Of a stretch of 64,000 nucleotides of DNA, positions 24,860-34,239 are shown piece after piece. Position 1 is the stretch's first letter. Every line of letters begins with the position of its first letter. The DNA is taken from positions 806,001 to 870,000 of the forward strand of contig JAYXKI010000005.1 in NCBI GenBank assembly GCA_037892935.1, written 5' to 3'. The DNA comes from Phlebopus portentosus (lineage: Eukaryota > Basidiomycota > Agaricomycetes > Boletales > Boletinellaceae). Under the pieces are notes generated by a model. The model had not been told where the DNA came from and ran no database searches. It saw only the letters and a list, made by a program, of their open reading frames with translations. Both the position numbers and the translations under genes were made by a program.

Positions 24860-26574
24860 ATGAAGCTTTATGCTGGCACTCAGCTTCAATCGTTTTTCTT
24901 TCCGGTTCGCAATTTAACGAACGTTACAAATGATTCTGACGAAGCATATCATTGTACGTTCTGAACTACCTGTCATTATATACCCGCTCTGATTCATCTC
25001 ATTCGCAAACAAGTCTCGTCGCTCATTCTGGGTCCGGGTAGTGGTAATCCAGGCAATAAATCAGTGCTCATCTCGATTTACTTCTTCCTTCAAATTTTTG
25101 GAGGCCACGTCGGCGTACCCGCAATACTACTCACTCTGTTCCTCAAGAAAGGCATCCGAAGACATCCACTTCTCATCAACTTTCTGGTGACCTGGGTTCT
25201 GTATGCCACTGCGTTCTGCCTTCTGTGAGTGGTCAGTTTGCATCATATCTAATTGACCTCTGAATTCTTGCCAGGCTCTATGTGGGAAAGCAATTTGGAC
25301 CCGAGCCTCCTGTTGGATTGTGTCTCTCGCAGGCATCCTTGATCTACGGTGCAGCAGTCATGTAAGCCCGTCGAGTTGATTTATGTATACTTCATCAACC
25401 GAACGGTGCCCAGGTGCTCATCTGCAGGCCTTGTTTTCGTCATCAATGTAAGCACCTTGTTTCTTTCAGTACGATGTAGCTTCAATCGTATTGCTTGACA
25501 GATTTGGATCGGGTTAAATGCACTTTCCAGGACGCAACCGAGCTTCAACGTTCAGAAATGGAGAGACTATTTGGTCAGTCGTTTCATCCCCTTGGAATTT
25601 TACTTCGCCTCCTTTGAGGCGAGTAACTCTGACGTTGAAGATGTTCGCTCGATTATTAACTCTAGGCAACTTGCTTACATTTTCTTTGGCATGTAATAGT
25701 TAATCGCAACACCGTACATTCTCTTTGTTGTGTTTACGGTCGCCATGGCAGCGGTGGGTACTGCCTTCGTGCTGCTCAGAATGTATCTGACGTATGCATA
25801 GGTTGGTGCTGCCTATCCTCGATTCGTGACTCGCGAGCAGTACTTTTTTTACTGCACAATTAACTTGCAGGTTGTGTGAGTCTGTTTCTGTCCCTCCATC
25901 ATGTCCTGCGCTTAACGTATTCCCTTGTCCGATAGAGATCTTGTTCCGGGTTGTTCTGGACTCGTTCTAATATGTGTTATGGTGTTTGAAGGTGAGAGTC
26001 AGCGCAATTATCCCATTCTGGTCTCAGCAAGTAATTTGATTTGGACAGCTCTGATTGGGATGAAGCTCTATCAAATGAACTCCGCTTCTGCCAGAATGAA
26101 GTTAAATTCAGCACCTCCTCTGAGTCTCATCATTCGCGTGCTGGTCTTTAGTTCATACTCTATACTATCACTCTTGTAAGCATCATGCCATTCTTGCCTA
26201 ACATGCCGACATCATTGGTTCGCAGAGCATGCATTGGTTTCTGGTCACAGCAAGGTGACGATGCGCCATATATAATTCAAGCCTCTCGTGAGTTTTCCTC
26301 TGAATAAGACCCAGTCGCTCATAAACAATTCAAAAGTCCCGACAGTCGCTTTTATCGTTTTCGGAACGCAGTCGGTGAGCAGTTTTCAGTGTAACTTGGA
26401 TCATATTTAACCTGTACCGGAATTTTCGCCTAGGACATACTGGAGACCTGGGGAATCAACGCTTTCTGGAGAAAAGTGCGAAGTAAAAAGACTTTACCGC
26501 AAGCTCAGAAGCCATTTCCTCTCACGACTCGTTCTTTGAATACACCTCGACATGAGCGGATCGGAGCAGATTGA
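24860..26574 (+). CDS. Orphan 7TM protein (7TM-D)
   Basis: Fourth member of the orphan 7TM family. The leader exon encodes MKLYAGTQLQSFFFPVRNL and ends at a GTACG donor near 24956. Exon 2 gives VLISIYFFLQIFGGHVGVPAILL and GIRRHPLLINFLVTWVLYA. Then LYVGKQFGPEPPVGLCLSQASLIYG, SSAGLVFVIN, IWIGLNALSRTQPSFNVQKWRDY, LIATPYILFVVFTVAMAA, YFFYCTINLQVV, DLVPGCSGLVLICVMVFEG, LIIRVLVFSSYSILSLL, DAPYIIQAS, PTVAFIVFGTQSDILETWGI and a tail ending RHERIGAD before TGA 26572-26574. The core motifs (RRHP, KQFGPEP, QASLIYG, FYC, FGTQ.D.LE.WG) are all present. It converges on TLC-2, repeating the arrangement of 7TM-C and TLC-1. Confidence 0.74.
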
Positions 26575-27225
26575 ACGGGATCATAAAACATTCATCCCAT
26601 GATGAGTATGCAGGGATAGGGCGCCTGGGAGCGTCCCATTTGATAGATGAATCTTTAAGTTGACTTACATGTACTTCTTTTACCATGCCTAATATATGGC
26701 ATAACTTCGTGATGCAGTGAAATTGTATACATGAGAAGGTACGTCGAAAGATTTTGATACCAGGTAGCGTATGAATCACATCGATGCATCAACGTGGTCG
26801 GACTTGTGGAAATTTTCACGCCATGAGAACGGGGCGCTCGTCTGTGCTCTTTGAAATAAGTGCGCCGATTGACGAAACGGTTGGGCAATACAGAAATTTC
26901 TCATCGTCGTACTGCCGCTTAATCACGGAGCTTGTGAAGTTGAGTTTGATCGGGCTTCTTTTCAAATCTGGCATGAACTGTCACTATGACTTGCTGTTCG
27001 TTTCGCCGACGAAATGCACAATCTATACGAATACATAAACAATCTTGATACAATCTAACGTGTTACGAAATCGATTTCTAAGCGTCAACAGAAGTGCTGG
27101 TGGTCGTAAGAGCCGTAAATCGTAATATGGATGCCGTAAAAGAGGTGAATGGAAGATCATAAGGACACGGGAATGATACACAAAATTCGTGCAGCAAGCC
27201 GGAAAACTACTTCCGGATCTCCGTC
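26575..27225. other. Convergent spacer 7TM-D / TLC-2
   Basis: About 650 bp, AT-rich. Open frames on both strands are short and motif-free. Confidence 0.45.
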
Positions 27226-28154
27226 CTAAAACTTCCAGGCACTGAGGCGTTTGCGAGCTACAAAATCAAGAACATCAAAGGAGTCACTTAATGTATCTGG
27301 ATATGTTACCTTGGTATCTTCAAAGTAAACCATACGGAGCGTGCTATCGATATGGATCGAACCGATAGAAACTTTTCCGCTCGACTGTGTTATGGTAAGA
27401 CATTGAGAAGAAGGTGCCCAAAGCTTCAGATAAACATCCCTACCTGTGATCCTTGTGAACCTGCAGCGGTTCCATTACGACTATTTGCGCGAGCTCTACC
27501 AATGGTTCCCTTTGCAGACGACATAAACCATCGTGCATGCATAATGAACGTTGCTAAGAACAGGCATGCAGGGACAAAACTTCCTCCCATTGCTCCGTTC
27601 CTCCCCCGTGGTAAGATAGATTCAAGCAAGAGTGTAGCATGCAGGGCAATACGGGTCCAGAAGAAGAGTGCAACGTATAATGCGTCGTTGCGCAGCTTTG
27701 GCCAGAGAAATGATGATGCGAGGAGGCAAGTCGGTATCTCCATGGACAAGCATAAGCTAAATACATGCGACCAGCCGCGAACCGTTACGAACGGAAGAAC
27801 AAAAGCGTATATGATATGATGGGCCCATCCGAGGATAGGTGAGAGATGATGAGGATACTCGATATTTCCGATAGCAAGGTCTGAAAGGAGAAAACCTTGG
27901 AATGAACCGCAAACGGCTCGAGCGAGGAGAGTTCTGTGTCGCACGGCAAGTAGATCACCTCGTTGCGACAGAAAGTCTTGCAAGAATGGAAAGCTACAGG
28001 CCGACATTGCCGCGCTGGAAGTGAAAGTTACTATCCATGACTTCTGTTTCACGGACGTGAAGCGAGGAGCCATAAACGAGTAGCAGAGGCAAGAGAAGAG
28101 AAAGGAGGACACTGAAGCGAGGAGGAACATCGTAGGCGAAGGTTGGTAGATCAT
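27226..28154 (-). CDS. TLC-domain membrane protein, copy 2 (TLC-2)
   Basis: Paralogue of TLC-1 with the same order of segments: MFLLASVSSFLFSCLCYSF, VKQKSWIVTFTSSAAMSA, CGSFQGFLLSDLAIGNIEYP, GWAHHIIYAFVLPFV, MEIPTCLLASSFLWPKLRND, FFWTRIALHATLLLES and FVPACLFLATFIMHARWF. The HH pair and MEIPT segment match the TLC fold. A donor GTAGGG follows GSQ at about 27440. The next exon begins after an ACACAG acceptor and reads SSGKVSIGSIHIDSTLRMVYFEDTK, then either runs to TAG at 27226-27228 or splices once more. The frame remains open upstream of the ATG at 28152-28154 (GLAIDGLTLPSFMIYQP), so a 5' exon may be missing. Role by family: membrane-lipid synthesis or regulation in the ER or Golgi; substrate unknown. 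Confidence 0.64.
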
Positions 28155-29273
28155 GAACGAGGGAAGAGTAAGACCGTCTATTGCTAGACCATTTTGAATT
28201 GTACCGGAAGGTTCACGAATAGCAGCCAGCCTGATTACAATAGGGGACCATCGGAGCTTTTACCATCCAGTTCAGTAGTAAAGAAGGCAAGAATGAGAAA
28301 CGGCCATATCGATTCTTAGTTTACGTCTTGCATTTTATTCAGTACTGCACTCGAGGCCACATGTTGATAGTCCGTTTGTTATGCCAGTGTAGTGTAAGTG
28401 CAAGACAAGAAGTGTTTTCGACGCACGTGCCACTACAAATAAAGACCGACAATCTTCCTTTTCGCGCGGTACAATCAGTCTTTCCATGCTGAGACTCTGG
28501 ACATTCGACCATCAAAACGCATGACGATGTATGTTGGAGATTCCGATGGCGCACGTTTGAAATCAAGATGAAGCGCCGCTTCCGCAAGAGCTCGTGTCAG
28601 TGTTTGTGGGGCTGAAGATGCCATACAGGGCTTGCCTCGCTCGGTGCAACTTGAGGAACGTGCAAACGAAACACTGAACTCCACGTATTTGATTACTTGT
28701 GACTTTGGCACAGGTAATTCACCTCATCCATCCACTGCCCGGAGTCCACCGACCAGAACTGTCCTTAGCGAGGTTTGATAGACCGGTTCGGTGTCATGAT
28801 ACCTTTTCCCGAATAAGTATTGTATTTATTTTTTTCCTCTGTCAAAGAAGCCACGTAAGTGTGCATGAGAAAGGGAGCTTATCTTCGAAGTTATCTGCGA
28901 AGAACGCATGAAAACCTACTTGTAACCTTCTAGTCCTTCATCATACAATCTTTCCCTGGGTTGCTAGCCTTGTAGAACCAGTATCTGATATCTGTCCAAG
29001 TGGTTCACTTCCAAGCTTGTTGGGATTCTTTCACAAAGGAAAAACAGATAATATTTAATATTGCAGAGAATCAGCCCAGCGTGGGAATTTGATCGAGTAA
29101 AGCAGTGCTATAGTGAGCCGCACGCCGATATTACATAAAAAATACAATAACTTTTGGAACGGGGCACGTCTCAAGGGTGAGGGTGACAAGATGCCAACTG
29201 GTGTTGCTGATTTGGTTCCGTCATTAATTTTAGGCTCCTGAGTATAAGTGGGATGCCTGGATAGGCTCCCGTG
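28155..29273. promoter_or_regulatory. Divergent region TLC-2 / BTA-1 with E-box
   Basis: About 1.1 kb between divergent genes. A CACGTG in a symmetrical GCACGTGC context lies at 28424-28429. Open frames are short and unsupported. It may also hold 5' exons of either gene. Confidence 0.35.
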
Positions 29274-32200
29274 ATGTGCGCAACAGCACATCCTCCTGCT
29301 GTTCAATCTCTTCGACCATTAGTACTTCCGCCTCCACGCATTTCGTCGAGTCATTGTGATTTCCTTGGTCCCGTTTTCCATATATCAAATGGTCGGCCTC
29401 GCGAATATCCGGATGCTATGGAATGCTATCATTGCTCCTACTGGCGGCAAAGGGCAGCAAGAACGAATGAACAATGTGAGCATGTCTCTCGGCACTCACC
29501 CGCTTAGTTGTGCGTTCTGACTCCATCTTTAGTTCTACAAAGGTCAGGCCGACGTTTACGATGCAACCAGGAAAGATCTATTGAGAGGAAGGAGAACCAT
29601 GCTTCGCCTCGCGGCCGCTCATCTTTTAGGGTCTCGAAAGTCTGGACAACAAGGAAGGCTGGTCTGGGTGGACGTCGGAGGTGGAACTGGTGAGATCCGG
29701 GTATTTGATCCGTAAATAATTCGGTCTCCTGATCGTGTCTCATTAGGTCACAACATCGAGGCGATGAACGCATTTATTCCAATCGATACCTTTGACGCGA
29801 TTTACCTCGTCGATATATGCCAACCTCTCCTTAGAGTTGCCGAGGAACGTTTTGCTTTTCACAGATGGACAAACATACATGTTATTCATCAGGATGCGGC
29901 TTCCTTTGTTCTTCCAGAGATTGATGACGGTGCAATCAGCCTTGTGACATTCAGCTACTCGCTCACTATGGCAAGTAATTGACACCTCATGAATAATTTA
30001 ATTTGTTGGTTTCTGACATCGCAGTTAAGATTCCAGACTTCTACTCGGTCCTTGATCGCATATCATCCTTCCTGGCTCCTGAGGGGCTCATTGGTGTCGC
30101 GGACTTCTACAGTTCCGGAAATATATTTCAGTGGCCGGCTTCTGTCGTAGACGTTGATAGAGCATGCGGCGGGTTTTCGCACTGGTTCTGGCAAATTTGG
30201 TTCTACTTCGACAACATCACACTTGGCTCCCAGCGAAGAGAGTATCTCGAATATAAGTTTCAAACTGTGGGTCCGCGTGTGGCATTCATTTCGTATAAGA
30301 AGCTAAAATGGGTTCTAGGTGAAAGTCTTTAGTGGCCGAAACAAATTCCTTTTGCGCTCATTTATTCGTATGTGCGTATGTGATTTGGTAACGAGTCATC
30401 ACAAAAATTTGCACGATATAGCATTGGATAACGTCAAAATATGAGGGACTTACGATTACTTACGAGCGCTTCTGTGTTCTGTGGCACAGTAATCGATTCT
30501 AATCTCGTGCAAATTTTTGTGATAACCCGACATCAGGTTGATCAAGGACCATTTACTAAACTGCGTCAGCCCTTACTATATTTGGTTGGGAAAGCTCACT
30601 TCGACGCCCACGCGTAGTATTCTAGCCCCAGTTAATCCTGTGCATCAAGAGCGCCTCGAATCTTTGTTTAGCATGACGGTCAGTACCGTGCTTTTCACTG
30701 TTATTTTTGGGTGGTTTGATACCTTCCTTTATTTCCAGCCATGGAGAACGCTGTACTCACCCAAGCCCTGGCATGTGTATATGAACAGAAATCTGAACAC
30801 AATTACCTCGGTACGTCGATCGACCTGTATTCCCATATACTTGCCTAAACAGATCGATGAAAGTGGGATCCGTCTGAAGATATGAAGTATCTTGAGCCTG
30901 GTCCAAATGATTCGATTCTGACGGTCACATCTGCCGGAGACAATGTTCTTCATTATGCATTGCAAGCGCAATTCCAAAGCGTGAGTTCTTGCGATATCAT
31001 TCCCATTAGCTTCAAGGCTTACTAGAGCGGCTTCTAGATCCACTGCGTTGACACGAACCCTTGGTAAGATCAATACAGACTTTAAGCCGTCGTCCCTCTC
31101 GCTAACTTATACGCGAAGTCAAAACCATCTGCTTGAGTTGAAAATGGCCTCTTTAAAAACCCTCTCTCACGAACTCGTATTTTCCATGTTTGGACACGGA
31201 CACGTCGAATCGTTCCATGAGATTTTGGATTTGAAGCTTTCTCCTTATTTATCGGCTCCTGCCTATCAATACTGGAGGGCGAACGTGCATATGTTTGCAT
31301 CGGAGACACCTCTTTATACGCAGGGCTTCTCAGGTTTAGCTCGTCGTATTATCGATGCTCTTTTTAGGGTCACTGGACGTTCAAGCGATGTGGAGCGGTT
31401 ATTCAAAGCAAGCACAATTAATGAACAGGTTTATATATGGAGTAATCGAATACGCTCCATAATTTTAAACCGGCTTATTGTATCGCTCTTGTTTTGCCGT
31501 TGGTTCTCTCGACATGCTCTAAAAGTGTCAGAAAACCAGAGGAACGTGCTGCTTGCTGAAGGAACGATACATGGCTATGTCAAGGACACAATGGATCCCG
31601 TCCTTTCATCGAAACTTCTGAAGGACGAGGGATACCATTACTTAATGGTTTGGCTGACACAATAGTAGAAGGTCGGAAGAGTTGATTTGTTTTTGTGATT
31701 CAGATGCTCTCAGGACATTACAGCCCAACTTCGTGTCCATCATATCTCACTCGGGAAGGCTTCGACTCCCTCCGAGCCGATAACGGCAAGCGGATGGACC
31801 CGATCAAGATCTACACAGATACGATTGCAGGGTTCGTTTGGATCGTATCTTATTTCTCCTCCGCTAACAACAAATTAGAGCTTTGCAGACCATGTCAAAC
31901 TCATCGATATCAAGAGTAATACTCATGGATCACTTGGACCAGTTCTCAGCAGATAGTGCAGATGTTGAGGAGATGATACAGCATCTGCATAGTGTTCTTA
32001 AGCCTGGTGGTTTCATACTTCTGCGTTCAGTTGCTAGAACGCCGTGGTATATTGCACTGTAAGTGATCCCGAAACGTAGATTCGGCGAAACGTCTAACGC
32101 GTTACAGATTTGCATCTGTAGGTTTCGAATCATACTGTTTGAAAGTTCGGAAGCCTGGCGGTAAAGAGGCTCTTGACCACGTCAACGCGTAAGTCAATTG

Positions 32201-32307
32201 TTGATCCTGTATGCCTCGCATTCTAACTGTGGTTGTGCAGGTATGCTTCTTTCTGGAAATTCGAGAAAGTCAGGAAACAGAGCCCGATAAATCGCAGGGA
32301 ATTCTGA
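29274..32307 (+). CDS. Betaine lipid (DGTS) synthase, BtaB-like + BtaA-like, copy 1 (BTA-1)
   Basis: Bifunctional synthase of the phosphorus-free lipid DGTS. By family, the BtaA part moves the 3-amino-3-carboxypropyl group of S-adenosylmethionine to diacylglycerol, and the BtaB part N-trimethylates it. In order: IRMLWNAIIAPTGG, FYKGQADVYDATRKDLLRG, the SAM-binding LVWVDVGGGTG, FDAIYLVDICQPLL, WTNIHVIHQDAASF, SLVTFSYSLTM, IPDFYSVLDRISSFLAPEG, then HWFWQIWF. The BtaA/DUF3419 half has NDSILTVTSAGDNVLHYAL, IHCVDTNPCQNHLLELK, FSMFGHGHVESF, LAEGTIHGYVKDTMDP, YSPTSCP, ILMDHLDQF and LKPGGFILLRS. It stops at 32305-32307. Some 15 exons are needed. One intron (29971-30029) has a GC donor. Another (30372-30569) is enlarged by an inverted-repeat insertion. 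The true start is uncertain; the ATG at 29389 is the first in frame with the conserved block. Confidence 0.82.
30398..30523. mobile_element. Small inverted-repeat-bounded insertion in a BTA-1 intron
   Basis: Positions 30398-30416 and 30505-30523 are perfect 19-bp inverted repeats (ATCACAAAAATTTGCACGA and its complement) enclosing 88 bp with no coding capacity. Weaker complementarity continues a few bases outward. The element lies inside an intron of 198 nt, whereas the matching BTA-2 intron is only about 65 nt. The layout fits a MITE-like element. No clear target-site duplication was found, so a simple hairpin is the alternative. Confidence 0.5.
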
Positions 32308-34239
32308 AGATGGACCTAGATCAGGCTCCATCCCGAATCGACTGTTATTTTTATGATTACTTCTAACAATGCAGGTTTCTTTCACCCCTACAGCGTTGAC
32401 GATAGTCTTGCTGTGGGCACAATGCTCCGTGATGCCAGAGCAAGTGGCGGTCAGCAAGGCTAAAATGATCAAAATCGAAGTTCCTGTACCGCAATTTGTC
32501 ACAGACAATTCAATACCGAAGACGTTGTGTTCTCTTGGATTGATCCTCAGCAAGTAAAACTAGTCATACGCATCTTGAGAAATCACGAAAAGAATCCCTA
32601 ACATCCCAATATCGATATTACATCTTAATATTGTTTTTTTTTCGATCTCAAGTTGGGATCACATGCAAAATGCTACTTACGTCTTTGGCCGTTGTTCAGA
32701 CGTAGATCACATCCGAAATTTCCGTTTCTGTCAATTACGTATCAGTAGACCGATGGACAAACAACGTGCATGCCTGCCGTGCAACCGAGCCTCACTTGGA
32801 ACTGGACCCATCCAAATCTTTCACGAGCTTGGATCAGCTTTTTAGTCGATTCCGAAGGGACAGACCGACCATTGAGAGGCCATTATTGGTGTTTCATTTT
32901 GTCACACCGTTTCGTCTGACGAACAACGTCACGTGCCATAGACTGGGGGATTTTGAACGGTACATGGTATTGTGATTCCACATCTTCTTTTTTTGCACTT
33001 GGGATATAGCACACATGTATAGGATAAACATGTAAAGGTCAGAGTGATGACTGCCCGATTCGCGGCATCAGCAGTGGGACGATTCCTCAAAACCAACGCA
33101 CGTGGATAATTTTGACCAATGAAGTTTCTTACAACTCCACGAGCAGCCACTTCCGTCGGAGAGATAGGGATAGGCACGAGTAACATGAACTTAGTCAAAT
33201 TTTCACTGATATATTTATCTCGGTTTGGAACGTTTACGACACGCCGTCCGTTTCCACTGAGTATGCTACTTTTGACAATGTCGAAAATTTTTGGCGAGGT
33301 GCTTTTCTCGGGAATTGGCACATCGCTCAATGCGCACGTTCGAAAAGCGTCGCGTTCAATATATTTTATTCACGGTACGCTACGGGTATATCAATGCCGC
33401 TCCACGACTCGTTCTCACTCGTCGCGAGTGGCGTCAGACAGGCAGAGGGGTCTCAGGACGAGGTCAGAGATAAATATCTCGATTCTTAAATTATTGACCA
33501 AGGCCTGGAGCTTGTCGCTATTTTCAGATCGTTTACTACAGTTCCGTAGTGGCAGCATTTTAACCTATTCTACTTCAATTTTCATTGAGCTGGTGCAATC
33601 AAAGTAAGTACTGCAGACACGACTACAATCTGAAGGACGGTTATATTAATGTGCGAATAAATTGATACAATCTCAACAAGCTTACTGACACTGAACTTCT
33701 ACTCAGATAAACGCACTTCAGTATAGCATTACGCGCTCTTGCCTGATACCACTAAACGATGACTGGGTTGGAAGAGGACCTCAACCTCAAAACGGAGGAG
33801 AACAATAGTCTGCCTTCAGCTTTGCAATGTATGGCCAAATGCTTTGCTGTAACATGGCAACATGCTTAGGACATGACTTTGTTTTGTCAGGTATATCAAT
33901 CTTAAAGCGGTACTACAGTGGGGCGGTGGCATTAAAACTTCGCAACGGCCTTCAGGACGAGGTATCGTTGAAAGTGTATGGTGATCTTTCCCTGATTACT
34001 CGTCACATTTAGATCTTTTTGCTTAAACTCGCTGCAGGGTTTGTTAAATTTTGATGGCTCGTCTTCGAGTAGCCTTCTAACGAACTTTACGCCTCATGAA
34101 GGAGAATCCGTCCTCAAATCTCTTGGACTCAGAAAACGTACTGATACGTTTAACAGTCCTAATGTTCATGGTCTACGTTACGTAGTAGGTTGAAATGAAT
34201 TCCTCTGCAACTTCGTCTAATAATTAAACGGCATTATAG
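32308..34239. other. Spacer between the two betaine-lipid synthases
   Basis: About 1.9 kb without a recognised gene. Two CACGTG E-boxes lie at 32930-32935 and 33099-33104. Overlapping open frames of 133 aa (minus, 32929-33330) and 162 aa (plus, 33119-33607) have no identifiable motifs. A coding-like stretch at about 34039-34194 (LLTNFTPHEGESVLKSLGLRKR) is in position to be an N-terminal exon of BTA-2 or of a small unrecognised gene. Confidence 0.35.

Noticed and set aside
32929..33607. Overlapping open frames on both strands (133 and 162 aa)
   Set aside because: Neither has a recognisable motif and both cannot be real; kept only as a note in the spacer description.
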